Shown here one piece after another: positions 16,159 through 24,904 of a stretch of DNA of 64,000 bases (positions within the stretch are counted from its first letter, which is position 1; every line of letters starts with the position of its first letter). Below the pieces are notes generated by a model that ran no database searches, had not been told where the DNA came from, and was given only the letters and a program-made list of their open reading frames with translations. Where the stretch lies: NCBI GenBank assembly GCA_902799955.1, contig CADCCQ010000012.1, positions 28,392 to 92,391 of the forward strand. The letters run 5' to 3'. The stretch comes from an uncultured bacterium (GTDB lineage Bacteria > Verrucomicrobiota > Kiritimatiellia > RFP12 > UBA1067). Position numbers and translations under genes: made by a program.

Positions 16159-16800
16159 ATGGACATGGTGAAGACGCTAGGTGACGCCGGGATCGTCCCG
16201 GTGATCGTGGTGGAGGACGTCGAGAAGGCGGTCCCCCTGGCGAAGGCGCTTGTGGCCGGCGGGCTGCCGGTCCTCGAGGTGACGTTCCGCACGGCGTGCG
16301 CGGCGGAGGCGATCGCGCGCATGAAGGCGCAGGTCTCCGGCGCGACGCTCATCGCCGGCACGGTGCTCACGCCTAGGCAGCTCGTCGCCGCGAGGGACGC
16401 GGGGGCGGAGGCATGCGTCGCGCCCGGCTTCGACCCGGAGGTCGTCAGGACGGCGAACGCGATCGGGATGCCGTTCTGCCCCGGCGTGGCCACGGCGTCC
16501 GAGCTCAGCCAGGCGCTCGCGCTCGGATGCCGGATGGTGAAGTTCTTCCCGGCGGAGTCCGCCGGCGGGGTGAAGTACATAAAGGACCTCCTCGGGGCGT
16601 TCCGCTGGACTGGCGTGAAGTTCATGCCGACCGGCGGCGTCAACCTCTCCAACGTCGAGCAGTACCTCGCCGTCCCGGAGATCGTCTGCTGCGGCGGGAC
16701 GTGGGTCGCGCCGAAGGCGGCGGTCGCCGAGGGGCGCTGGGACGAGATAGAGGCCCTGGCGGCGGACGCCTCGGCGCTCGTCAGGCGCGTCAGGGGGTGA
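16159..16800 (+). CDS. eda: 2-keto-3-deoxy-6-phosphogluconate/4-hydroxy-2-oxoglutarate aldolase
   Basis: Class I aldolase that splits KDPG into pyruvate and glyceraldehyde 3-phosphate, the last step of hexuronate and Entner-Doudoroff breakdown. Catalytic Glu in VLEVTFRT near residue 40, Schiff-base Lys in MVKFFPAE near 128, phosphate loop MPTGGVN near 155. 213 residues, normal. AAAGGAG at 16141 is 11 nt before the ATG. It fits functionally with the fructuronate-type dehydrogenase at 42458. Confidence 0.93.
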   Translation: MDMVKTLGDAGIVPVIVVEDVEKAVPLAKALVAGGLPVLEVTFRTACAAEAIARMKAQVSGATLIAGTVLTPRQLVAARDAGAEACVAPGFDPEVVRTANAIGMPFCPGVATASELSQALALGCRMVKFFPAESAGGVKYIKDLLGAFRWTGVKFMPTGGVNLSNVEQYLAVPEIVCCGGTWVAPKAAVAEGRWDEIEALAADASALVRRVRG

Positions 16801-16814
16801 CCGGCCCGGGCCGG
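16801..16814. repeat. GC palindrome directly after the eda stop codon
   Basis: Perfect 14-nt palindrome CCGGCCCGGGCCGG immediately follows TGA. It could form a hairpin between cistrons. Confidence 0.8.
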
Positions 16815-16890
16815 CGGGAAGGCACACGGAAAGCTTCAACGGAAGGCAAGTCAAAAACGTCAACAACTAAGGAAAGGCAAGACAGTAGAA

Positions 16891-17850
16891 ATGAACGATG
16901 ACTTCATGGTGTTCTCGGGAACGGCGAACCCCGCGCTCGCGGAGAAGGTCGCCAACTACCTCGGGCGTCCGCTCGACAAGATCGACATCAAGCACTTCCC
17001 CGACGGGGAGACGTTCTGTCAGGTGATCGACAGCGTGCGCGGGCGCGACGTGTTCGTGATACAGTCCGGCAGCCCCAGGCCCAACGAGGCGTACATGGAG
17101 CTGTTCATCATCATGGACGCGCTCAAGCGCGGGTCTGCCGCGCGCATCACGGCGATCCTCCCGTACTACGGCTACGCGCGCCAGGACCGCAAGGACCAGC
17201 CGCGCGTGCCGATCACGGCGCGCCTCATCGCGAACCTCCTCCAGAAGGCGGGCGCGGACCGCGTGATCGCGATGGACCTGCACGCGAACCAGATCCAGGG
17301 CTTCTTCGACATTCCGCTCGACCACCTCAAGGCCGAGCCGGTGATTCTCAAGTACATCCGCGACCAGCACTGGGCGAGCCCCATCGTCGTCGCGCCCGAC
17401 ACCGGCGGGGCGAAGACCGCGTACGGCTACAGCCGCAAGCTGAAGTGCGGCCTCGCGATCGTCGCGAAGCAGCGCACGGGCGGCGACACGGTCGACGCGT
17501 TCTCCGTCGTCGGCGACGTGAAGGGCCACGACGTCATAATGATTGACGACATGACCGCGACCGGCGGCACGCTCTCCGCGGCCGCGAAGATGTGCCGCGA
17601 AAACGGCGCGAAGTCCGTCCACGCCTTCGTCTCGCACTTCCCGCTCACCGCGAAGGGAGTCGAGCGCCTGATGGACGAGGTGCAGCTCGACGAGCTGGTC
17701 GTCACCGACTCCATTCCGCTTCGCGAGGGCTTCGACCCGGCGAAGCTGCCGTTCAAGCTGACGCAGCTCTCGGTCGCGCCGCTCATCGGCGAGGCAATCA
17801 AGCGCACCCACGCCAACGAGTCCATCAACGACCTCTTCAACCACGAATGA
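16891..17850 (+). CDS. prs: Ribose-phosphate pyrophosphokinase
   Basis: Makes PRPP from ribose 5-phosphate and ATP. Flexible loop YGYARQDRKD near 91, DLHANQIQGFF near 129, and the PRPP-binding loop VIMIDDMTATGGTL near 212-225. 319 residues, standard class I enzyme. The gap after eda holds a palindrome and an A-rich stretch with AAGGAAAGG before the ATG. Its stop overlaps the next ATG (ATGA). Confidence 0.95.
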   Translation: MNDDFMVFSGTANPALAEKVANYLGRPLDKIDIKHFPDGETFCQVIDSVRGRDVFVIQSGSPRPNEAYMELFIIMDALKRGSAARITAILPYYGYARQDRKDQPRVPITARLIANLLQKAGADRVIAMDLHANQIQGFFDIPLDHLKAEPVILKYIRDQHWASPIVVAPDTGGAKTAYGYSRKLKCGLAIVAKQRTGGDTVDAFSVVGDVKGHDVIMIDDMTATGGTLSAAAKMCRENGAKSVHAFVSHFPLTAKGVERLMDEVQLDELVVTDSIPLREGFDPAKLPFKLTQLSVAPLIGEAIKRTHANESINDLFNHE

Positions 17851-20183
17851 CAATGAAAAACCCGATTATCAAGACCTGCGCCGCCGCGATGCTCGCGGCC
17901 TGCGCGATGCTTGCGGCCTTTGCCGCGCGCCCCCGCGTCAACAACGACGTGCGCCTGTACGGCGTCAACCCCAGGATGACAGCATCGAACTTCGGCCCCG
18001 TGCGGACGAAGCCCGTGTTCACCGGCCCGTTCCAGGTCGACCTCGTGCTGGTTGGCTTCCCGGACTGCGTCGTGCCCGAGATCGCCGAGGTCGAGCAGGC
18101 CGTGAACAAGCCCGACGGCTACACGATAAAGGAGTACTACGACGAGTACACCCAGGGCATCGCGTACCCCGTCCTCAACGTCTACCCCGTCGTGTACATG
18201 GCGCCGCAGCCGCTCGGCTACTACTGCCGGCACGACAAGATGGACAACAGGATCGGCTACGAGGACGAGGCGGAGGGGAACAAGCGCGGCGCGAAGCTCA
18301 AGGCCGACGCCCTCGCCTTCGCGAGGAAGTCCTCCAGTTCGCGCAAGCCTGGCTCGGTGACGTGCCACGTCTACTGCAGGCAGCTCGACCCGGAGCAGGT
18401 GGAGCGTCATCTGCGCGTGCACTACCCGAAGCCGAAGGAGGAGTGGGAGGAGGACCCCCTGAAGATGTACGACCCCAAGATCCTGTGGGCGGACCCGCTG
18501 TGGCCCAACTCGAGCGTCCAGATGACGTACCCCACCGGCGGTTCGCTCATCCACGAGCTCGGGCACGTCATTGGTGCGCCCGACTACTACCACGCGACCG
18601 AGGAGTACGACGGCGTCGAGGGCGACCCGACCCTGCCGTGGGCGTGGGGCCCCACCGGCCCGGCCTACTGCCGCTACATCTACCAGGCGCTGGTGCCCAA
18701 GGCGTGCTACCCGACGTTCACCACGGAGGGCGAGTACACCCTCGACCCGCGCTCGTCGCCCGTCCCCCGCGACGGGGCGTCGGCGATGCCGGTCCTCGGC
18801 TGCTTCATCCCGTCGGTGCACCCGAACTACCTGTTCTGCGTGGAATACGCGCACGGCGAGCGCGCCCCCATCGGGTCGCCGAGCAACGAGGGCCTGCTCA
18901 TTAGCGTGGTCAACGTCACGATGACCCTGCCCCTGATGGGCCCGCCCGACATGTACTACACCTACAGGCGCGGCGACATCTACATGAAGGGGGTCGAGCA
19001 GGGCAGCCCGTTCCTGCGCACGGGCGACAGCTTCACCCTGAAGAGCGACCCCGCCGCGAGGATCCCCCCGCTCATCCCGGCCGGAATCGAGATCACCGAC
19101 ATCCGCGAGGAGGGCGGGAAGTGCAAGTTCCACCTCTCCTTCCCGAAGACCGAGCAGACCCCGAAGTCGCTGAAGGACGCGCTTCTGCCCAAGATCAGGC
19201 TCGTCGGCGTCGACGAGGTGATGCCGACGTCCATGCGCGCGACGTGCGACGTCCTGTACCGCGGCGAGCCGCTTCTCGACGAGTACGGCTTCGTCTGGGG
19301 GACGACCCCGAAGCCGACTGTCGCCGGGCAGCGCTTCCCGCTCTTCCACCGCGACCGCTTCGACACGCGCATCCTCGGGCTGAAGCCCGGCACGAAGTAC
19401 TACGTGCGCGCCTACGTGAAGAACTCCGCCGGGCTGACGTACTCCAAGCGCGAGATCGAGGTGACCACCCCCGCGAAGCCGCCGGAGGAGCTGCCGCTGC
19501 TGCTCACCACCGACCACTACTCCGGCAACTTCCACATTCTCCAGGACTACCTCGGAAAGGCGTACTCGGGGAAGGAGGGCGCGTACTTCCTGTCCGCGAA
19601 CGCGGCCATAACGCTCATGTCCATGGGCGTCTACTACGGCGAGGCGCCGGGCGGGGCGGTGAAGGGCACGACGAAGGGCGGCAGGCGCTTTGACCTCCGC
19701 CGCGTACACACCTACCCGTCGAAGACGCGCCCGCCTTTCCGTCTCGAGGAGTACGACGTGTACTTCGAGGCGATGAAGAAGGTCGCGGAGGCCTCCGGCC
19801 TGGCGGACGAGGTGTTCGGCAAGCAGCAGGACTGGTGCAAGAAGTGCGCTCGCGCCCTGAAGGTCAAGGACCCGAACAAGGTGTTCGTCCGCGTCGCGAG
19901 CGCGGGCGAGCTCGACGCGCGGCGCGCGGACGTCAGGGCGGCCCTCGAGAGGTCGCAGCCCGTCCTTCTGATCCGCCAGAACGACTTCATGCCCGGCGAG
20001 ACCGAGGCGAAGTTCCCGCTGGACACCGCCATAATCGACGGTATCAGGGGCGACGAATGGCATGCCGTGTTCCCGTACGGACGCGACCGCGTCAAGGGGT
20101 CGGAGAGCGGCTGGTGCTCGTCCGACCAGCTGATGACGGCGGTCGTCGACGCCTGCCTGTTCTTCTACGCCCCCGCGAAATAG
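17847..20183 (+). CDS. Exported metalloprotease (HExxHxxGxxD) with a C-terminal papain-fold-like domain
   Basis: Start at 17847 overlaps the prs stop; 17853 is an alternative. Signal peptide KTCAAAMLAACAMLAAFA. Residues 236-249 are HELGHVIGAPDYYH, a zinc motif of the M6/metzincin type. A fibronectin-like module follows at 450-545 (MRATCDVLYRGEPL to TPAK). Residues 550-778 resemble C39-type cysteine peptidase domains (YFLSANAAITLMSMGVYYG, later EWHAVFPYG), but the expected Cys position is Ser/Ala, so this part may be inactive. Family placement of the ends is uncertain. Confidence 0.7.
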   Translation: MTMKNPIIKTCAAAMLAACAMLAAFAARPRVNNDVRLYGVNPRMTASNFGPVRTKPVFTGPFQVDLVLVGFPDCVVPEIAEVEQAVNKPDGYTIKEYYDEYTQGIAYPVLNVYPVVYMAPQPLGYYCRHDKMDNRIGYEDEAEGNKRGAKLKADALAFARKSSSSRKPGSVTCHVYCRQLDPEQVERHLRVHYPKPKEEWEEDPLKMYDPKILWADPLWPNSSVQMTYPTGGSLIHELGHVIGAPDYYHATEEYDGVEGDPTLPWAWGPTGPAYCRYIYQALVPKACYPTFTTEGEYTLDPRSSPVPRDGASAMPVLGCFIPSVHPNYLFCVEYAHGERAPIGSPSNEGLLISVVNVTMTLPLMGPPDMYYTYRRGDIYMKGVEQGSPFLRTGDSFTLKSDPAARIPPLIPAGIEITDIREEGGKCKFHLSFPKTEQTPKSLKDALLPKIRLVGVDEVMPTSMRATCDVLYRGEPLLDEYGFVWGTTPKPTVAGQRFPLFHRDRFDTRILGLKPGTKYYVRAYVKNSAGLTYSKREIEVTTPAKPPEELPLLLTTDHYSGNFHILQDYLGKAYSGKEGAYFLSANAAITLMSMGVYYGEAPGGAVKGTTKGGRRFDLRRVHTYPSKTRPPFRLEEYDVYFEAMKKVAEASGLADEVFGKQQDWCKKCARALKVKDPNKVFVRVASAGELDARRADVRAALERSQPVLLIRQNDFMPGETEAKFPLDTAIIDGIRGDEWHAVFPYGRDRVKGSESGWCSSDQLMTAVVDACLFFYAPAK

Positions 20184-20213
20184 TATCACATTCTGCTAGA
20201 CTAAAAGGCATGG

Positions 20214-20226
20214 TTTGTGGTATAAT
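20214..20226 (+). promoter_or_regulatory. Extended -10 promoter for secDF
   Basis: TTTGTGGTATAAT with -10 at 20221-20226; -35 region poor. Leader of about 40 nt with AGAGGAT before the ATG. Confidence 0.8.
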
Positions 20227-20272
20227 TATCCTTCACAGCTAAAAAAGCACACTAGAAAACAGAGGATAGAAC

Positions 20273-23149
20273 ATGGCCAAGGAATCTGTCGCCCAGAACA
20301 ACATCTGGAAGTGGTTGGTATTCGCCGCCGTCACCATCGGTGCCGTGTGGCTTGCGTATCCGCCGAGGGAGAAGATCCGCCTCGGGCTCGACCTGAAGGG
20401 CGGAAACTCGTTCACGCTCGGCGTGGACTACGCCAGGCTCCACGACAAGATAATAGAGAGCAAGCCCGAGCTCGCTAACGACCCTGAGGCCCTTGAGGCC
20501 GAGGTCAAGCGCACGCTCGAGAGCAAGGACTTCGACGACCGGATGATCGAGATCATCCGCCGCCGCGTCGACGCGATGGGCACGAACGAGCCGCTCATCC
20601 AGTCGGTCAAGGGCAAGCACCAGATCGTCGTGCAGCTGCCCGGCGCCGACCAGAAGACGGGCGACGAGGCCCGCGAGCGCCTGCAGAAGATGGCGTACCT
20701 CGAGTTCCGCTTCGTGCCCGAGAACGAGGAGGAGCTCCTCCGCAAGATCCCGGCCAACGCCTGCCCGCCCGGATTCGTGGCGTCCGGCGACGGCTATATC
20801 AAGGCGAAGGACTGGAAGACCGTCTCCACGAACGCCAACTACCTCACGCGCCTTTCCTCGTTCGGCACGACCGACAGGAGCGTCAGGTTCATCCTCGAGC
20901 CCGTAAAGGACGCGAAGACCGGCAGGTTCTCGTACTACAAGGGAAGGTACGTCGAGAAGAAGGTTCAGCTCACGGGCGACAGCCTCGCCCTCGCGACGCC
21001 CGACTCCAACCACGGCAGCTTCAAGGGCGGCTACTGCGTGAGCTTCGAGCTCAAGCGCGAGGCGGCGGCCAGGTTCTCCGAGCTCACCGCCACCCACATC
21101 GGCCGCCAGCTCGCGATCATCCTCGACGACGAGCTCGTCTCCTCGCCCGTCATCCAGAGCGAGATCGGCCGCAACGGGCAGATCACCGGCAGCTTCACGC
21201 TCGAGGAGGCCAAGGCTCTCGCCTCCGACCTCAACGCGGGCGCGCTTCCGGCGCCTCTCAAGATCGACTCCGAGTCCAAGGTCGACCCCACCGTCGGCCG
21301 CGACGCCATCAGCTCCGGCATTCAGGCCGCGATCATCGGCTTCGTGCTGGTCGCGCTCTTCATGATCTTCTACTACTGGTACCTGGGCGTGATCGCCAAC
21401 GTGGCGCTCCTCCTCGACGTGATCCTGCTGCCGACGGCGCTCTTCCTCGTCGCGCACATCCTCGGCGCGTTCGTCGAGGACCCGTCGATGGCCGGCGCGA
21501 AGGTGCAGCTGCCCGTCCTGACGATGCCCGGTATCGCGGGCCTCGTGCTGACGCTCGGCATGGCGGTCGACGCGAACGTGCTGATCTTCGAGCGCATCCG
21601 CGAGGAGTTCCAGCGCGGCGCGGCGGTCGGCAAGGCTGTCGAGAACGGCTATGCGCGCGCCTTCACCGCGATCTTCGACTCCAACATCACGACGATCATC
21701 ACCGGATGCATCCTCTACTCCGTCGGCACCGGCCCGGTGCGCGGCTTCGCGATCATGCTCACCGGCGGCGTCATCATCTCGATGTTCACGGCGATTGTCG
21801 TCACGAGGCTCATAATCGACCACACGACGACGCCCGAGAGCGGCAAGCCGTTCAGGATGCGCCAGTTCTTCAAGGCGCCCAGCATCAACTTCATGGCCAT
21901 GGGCCGCAAGACGGTCATCGCCTCCTCGGTGATCATCCTCGTCTCCCTCGCCATCTTCGGCATCAGGCTCAAGACCAACCCGGGCAGCGTCCTCGCGGTT
22001 GACCTCACGGGCGGCACGTCGATCATCTACGGCATGGAGGGCGACAAGGCCACCATCGAGAACGACAGCCTCCTCAAGACGCTCCGCAGCGTCCTGGAGC
22101 CGATCGACAACGCCATGGTCATCCAGCGCCAGGGCGGCGACCTCTTCCTGAAGACGGGCCTCGCGTCCGACCCGGGCACGACCGTCGTCTTCGACATCGC
22201 CTCCGGCGCAGACAAGTTCAGCGCGAAGAACACGAAGGCCGAGCTCGCCAAGTTCGACCCGAACGGCATGGTGTTCGTCTCCGACTTCGCGACCAAGGTC
22301 GAGGGCGGCAAGACCAACTCCGTCGGCGTCGTGAAGGTCAAGGTGTCCGAGACGTCCGCCTCCCAGAAGGGCAGGACGCTCGCGGCGTCGGGCTCCAGCG
22401 TCGTCAAGGAGGTCGAGAGGATCGTCACCAGCTGCAACCCGGGCGCGAAGTTCGCCGTCGTGGCGGACAAGGGCTCCGAGACGATCGGCGTCGAGTCCAG
22501 GATCGAAGAGGCCCTCAACGGCGACAAGCGCCTCGGCGGCGTCAAGTTCACCGTCAAGTCCGCCGAGATCGTCGGGCCGTCCGTCGGCGCGGACCTCCGC
22601 GAGTCCGGCACGAAGGCCGTGCTGCTCTCGCTCGTGGCGATCCTGATCTACGTCGGCTTCCGCTTCCGCTTCGGCTTCGGCCTCGGCGGCCTGGTCGCCC
22701 TCGCGCACGACGCGCTCATCTCGCTCGGCCTGTTCTCGCTGTGCGGCCGCCAGGTGTCGCTCATCGTGATCACCGCGCTCTTGACGATCATCGGCTACTC
22801 GATCAACGACACGGTCGTCGTGTTCGACCGCATCCGCGAGCTTCTCCAGCGCGAGAAGAGGCTCTCCTTCGCCGAGGTCTGCAACAAGGCGATCAACGAG
22901 TGCCTGTCGCGCACGGTCATCACGTCGGTGACGACGTTCTTCGCGGTCGCCGCGCTCTTCATCTTCGGCGACGGGTCGATCTACGACTTCGCGCTCACGA
23001 TGCTCATCGGCGTCGTCGCGGGAACGTACTCCTCCATGTTCATCGCGACCCCGGTCATGTTCTGGTGGTACCGCGGCAGGCGCCCCGACGTCGAGGAGGA
23101 GAAGGAGGGCGAGCAGAAGCCCGCCATCCGCGCCCGCGAGCAGCACTGA
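20273..23149 (+). CDS. secDF: Protein translocase subunit SecDF (fused)
   Basis: Proton-driven accessory part of the Sec exporter, in the inner membrane. SecD part: N-terminal TM, DLKGGNSFTL near 43, the periplasmic P1 domain, and a five-TM block from about 345 with GLVLTLGMAVDANVLIFERIREE. SecF part begins near 540 with VDLTGGTSI and ends with a second five-TM block (ALLTIIGYSINDTVVVFDRIRE). At 958 residues it is a complete D-F fusion, as in several anaerobic phyla. Acidic and lysine-rich C-terminal tail. A strong terminator follows. Confidence 0.95.
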   Translation: MAKESVAQNNIWKWLVFAAVTIGAVWLAYPPREKIRLGLDLKGGNSFTLGVDYARLHDKIIESKPELANDPEALEAEVKRTLESKDFDDRMIEIIRRRVDAMGTNEPLIQSVKGKHQIVVQLPGADQKTGDEARERLQKMAYLEFRFVPENEEELLRKIPANACPPGFVASGDGYIKAKDWKTVSTNANYLTRLSSFGTTDRSVRFILEPVKDAKTGRFSYYKGRYVEKKVQLTGDSLALATPDSNHGSFKGGYCVSFELKREAAARFSELTATHIGRQLAIILDDELVSSPVIQSEIGRNGQITGSFTLEEAKALASDLNAGALPAPLKIDSESKVDPTVGRDAISSGIQAAIIGFVLVALFMIFYYWYLGVIANVALLLDVILLPTALFLVAHILGAFVEDPSMAGAKVQLPVLTMPGIAGLVLTLGMAVDANVLIFERIREEFQRGAAVGKAVENGYARAFTAIFDSNITTIITGCILYSVGTGPVRGFAIMLTGGVIISMFTAIVVTRLIIDHTTTPESGKPFRMRQFFKAPSINFMAMGRKTVIASSVIILVSLAIFGIRLKTNPGSVLAVDLTGGTSIIYGMEGDKATIENDSLLKTLRSVLEPIDNAMVIQRQGGDLFLKTGLASDPGTTVVFDIASGADKFSAKNTKAELAKFDPNGMVFVSDFATKVEGGKTNSVGVVKVKVSETSASQKGRTLAASGSSVVKEVERIVTSCNPGAKFAVVADKGSETIGVESRIEEALNGDKRLGGVKFTVKSAEIVGPSVGADLRESGTKAVLLSLVAILIYVGFRFRFGFGLGGLVALAHDALISLGLFSLCGRQVSLIVITALLTIIGYSINDTVVVFDRIRELLQREKRLSFAEVCNKAINECLSRTVITSVTTFFAVAALFIFGDGSIYDFALTMLIGVVAGTYSSMFIATPVMFWWYRGRRPDVEEEKEGEQKPAIRAREQH

Positions 23150-23183
23150 CGCAATGCCGGCATATCGTCGGCGTCATAAGAAA

Positions 23184-23217
23184 GGCGGCGCGTCCATCAC
23201 GACGCGCCGCCTTCTTT
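23184..23217 (+). terminator. Rho-independent terminator after secDF
   Basis: Perfect 11-bp GC stem (23184-23194 with 23201-23211), 6-nt loop, then TTCTTTG. Confidence 0.9.
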
Positions 23218-23250
23218 GTCTAAACTGCCGTGGCGTAGATGGTTTCGTCC

Positions 23251-23358
23251 GCCAACTGACAAAGTGAAAACACGCCAACTGACAAAGTGAAAACGCGCCA
23301 ACTGACAAAGTGAAAACGCGCCAACTGACAAAGTGAAAACACGCCAACTGACAAAGTG
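23251..23358 (+). repeat. Five tandem 23-bp repeats upstream of the DUF4143 ATPase
   Basis: GCCAACTGACAAAGTG starts at 23251, 23274, 23297, 23320 and 23343, exactly 23 bp apart, separated by AAAACRC. The last copy runs into the -35 box TTGACA at 23361. The repeat core CTGACAAAG itself resembles that box. Probably an operator or iteron-like array. Confidence 0.95.
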
Positions 23359-23360
23359 CA

Positions 23361-23389
23361 TTGACAAAACCAAGGAAATCTGGTATAAT
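23361..23389 (+). promoter_or_regulatory. Consensus promoter of the DUF4143 ATPase
   Basis: TTGACA (23361-23366), 17-nt spacer, TATAAT (23384-23389), both perfect matches. The gene's ATG is at 23400, so the leader is at most a few nucleotides. Confidence 0.9.
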
Positions 23390-23399
23390 CACGTGTGCT

Positions 23400-24680
23400 A
23401 TGGCAGAATATAGAAAAAGAGTCGCCGATGGCATTCTGATGGAGAAATTGGAAGCTACCGGAGCGGTGATTGTCGAAGGTCCAAAGTGGTGTGGTAAAAC
23501 CACCACGGCGGAGCGTGTCGCCAAAAGCGTCATCTACATGGCGGATCCAAAGAAGCGGGAGCGGAACCTCCTGTATGCACGGCTCGAACCGGAGAAGATT
23601 CTCGACGGAGAATGTCCTAGGTTGGTGGACGAGTGGCAGATCGCGCCCATCCTGTGGGATGCGATTCGCCACAGGGTTGACCATGAGGACGTTTGTGGAA
23701 GGTTCATATTGACGGGTTCCGCAGTGCCCGCGAAGCGCGACGACATGAAGCACACGGGGACGGGCAGGTTCTCGTGGCTCAAGATGCGTCCGATGTCGCT
23801 GTGGGAGTCCGGCGACTCCCTTGGAAGTGTTTCCCTTGAGAGGCTGTTCGATGGGAATGTCCTGCGTATTGCGGACGCTGCAGACCACAAGCTCGACGAC
23901 ATCGCCTTTTTCGTTTGTCGCGGCGGATGGCCCAAGGCCGTGCAGTTCTCGAAGCGGCGACCTGCGCTAGAGCAGGCGTTCAACTATGTGGATGCTGTCG
24001 CCGAGTCGGACATCTCAAGGGTGGATGACGTATTGCGGAACCCGGACAGAACAAGGAGAATCATGAAGTCATATGCCCGGCTTCAGGGAAGCCAGGCCAC
24101 GGCGGCTGTCATAAAGGCGGACATGGGTGCCAACGAGGATTCCAGTTTCACGGACGTGACGCTTCATTCCTACTTGAACGCCCTGCGGAAGATATTTGTG
24201 GTCGAGGACATGCCGGCGTGGAATCCGAACCTTCGCTCGAAAGTCGCCATAAGGACGTCTGACACTCGGTACTTCGTCGATCCATCTATAGCGACCGCCG
24301 TGATGGGGCTCGGGCCGTCCGCGCTTATGGACGAGCTGCCCACGTTCGGACTTCTCTTTGAGGCGCTGGTTATGCGCGATTTGCGCGTGTATGCCGCCGT
24401 CCCACACGGGGAGGTCAGGCACTACCGCGACAAGAACGGCCTTGAGTGCGATGCCGTAATCCACTTGAGGGATGGGAGATATGGGCTGGTGGAGGTCAAG
24501 ATGGGTGGTGAGGCACTGGTGGAGGAGGGGGCCCGGGTCCTCAATGAACTCGCCTCCCTTATCGACACGAAGCGGATGAAAAAACCATCGTTCAAGATGG
24601 TCGTGACGGCGGTTGGTGATTGCGCATACGCCCGCGAAGATGGCGTTCTTGTTTGTCCGATTGGATCGCTGAAGCCGTAA
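23400..24680 (+). CDS. AAA ATPase with C-terminal DUF4143 domain
   Basis: Residues 1-170 form the AAA_14 module: P-loop VEGPKWCGKTT near 27, DEWQIAPILW near 79 (Walker B region), then FILTGSAVP (sensor). Residues 220-385 match DUF4143, with the terminal LLFEALVMRDLRVYA and the nuclease-like strand HLRDGRYGLVEVKMGG. These proteins are common, often in many paralogues per genome, and their role is unsettled; a link to mobile or defence functions is only suspected. ATG at 23400 chosen because it sits just after a perfect promoter. Confidence 0.92.
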   Translation: MAEYRKRVADGILMEKLEATGAVIVEGPKWCGKTTTAERVAKSVIYMADPKKRERNLLYARLEPEKILDGECPRLVDEWQIAPILWDAIRHRVDHEDVCGRFILTGSAVPAKRDDMKHTGTGRFSWLKMRPMSLWESGDSLGSVSLERLFDGNVLRIADAADHKLDDIAFFVCRGGWPKAVQFSKRRPALEQAFNYVDAVAESDISRVDDVLRNPDRTRRIMKSYARLQGSQATAAVIKADMGANEDSSFTDVTLHSYLNALRKIFVVEDMPAWNPNLRSKVAIRTSDTRYFVDPSIATAVMGLGPSALMDELPTFGLLFEALVMRDLRVYAAVPHGEVRHYRDKNGLECDAVIHLRDGRYGLVEVKMGGEALVEEGARVLNELASLIDTKRMKKPSFKMVVTAVGDCAYAREDGVLVCPIGSLKP

Positions 24681-24722
24681 CCGCTGCGCGTTTTATTCGT
24701 CGCTTGGGTTTGGGTGCATCTG

Positions 24723-24840
24723 TATAATTAACCACAACATCCTCTAATGATGGGAAACAACTTGTCTGAAACAACTTCCCTTTGCGGCGGGCAACCGCCC
24801 GCCGATTCAAGAACGCCGCGTAGTTACGCGGCGAGGCGCC
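24723..24840 (+). ncRNA. Dispersed structured element A, copy 2, behind its own promoter
   Basis: A TATAAT at 24723-24728 (TCTGTATAAT) precedes this element. It shares with copy 1 (12400-12520) a GGAAACAAC start, a TCAAGA[AG]CGCCGCG block and the following GC hairpin (here CGCCGCG-TAGTTA-CGCGGCG). A second GC hairpin GGCGGGC/GCCCGCC precedes it. An overlapping frame (24747-24896) encodes 49 residues sharing SR-x-PR-x-YAAR with the small frame of copy 1. Interpretation open: repeat, RNA or small protein. Confidence 0.4.
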
Positions 24841-24886
24841 CCTTGGGTTTAATCCATGAAAATTGGAAGCGCAAAAGCGCGGAAAT

Positions 24887-24897
24887 TGTGATATAAT
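24887..24897 (+). promoter_or_regulatory. Extended -10 promoter of the HIT gene
   Basis: TTGTGATATAAT with -10 at 24892-24897, 13 nt before the ATG at 24905 counted from its first base, predicting a leaderless mRNA. Confidence 0.8.
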
Positions 24898-24904
24898 ATA
24901 CGCT

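Noticed and set aside
17427..20189. 920-codon open frame on the minus strand
   Set aside because: Shadow frame of the GC-rich prs and metalloprotease genes; composition dominated by R, V, A, H and D, no family resemblance.
20252..23146. 964-codon open frame opposite secDF
   Set aside because: Shadow of secDF caused by GC-rich third positions; low-complexity composition.
23251..23358. Regular 23-bp array as a CRISPR
   Set aside because: The units are contiguous with only a 7-nt near-constant linker; there are no unique spacers and no cas genes.
23361..23399. TTG start of the DUF4143 gene at 23361
   Set aside because: That TTG is the first base of the -35 box; the ATG at 23400 follows the promoter.
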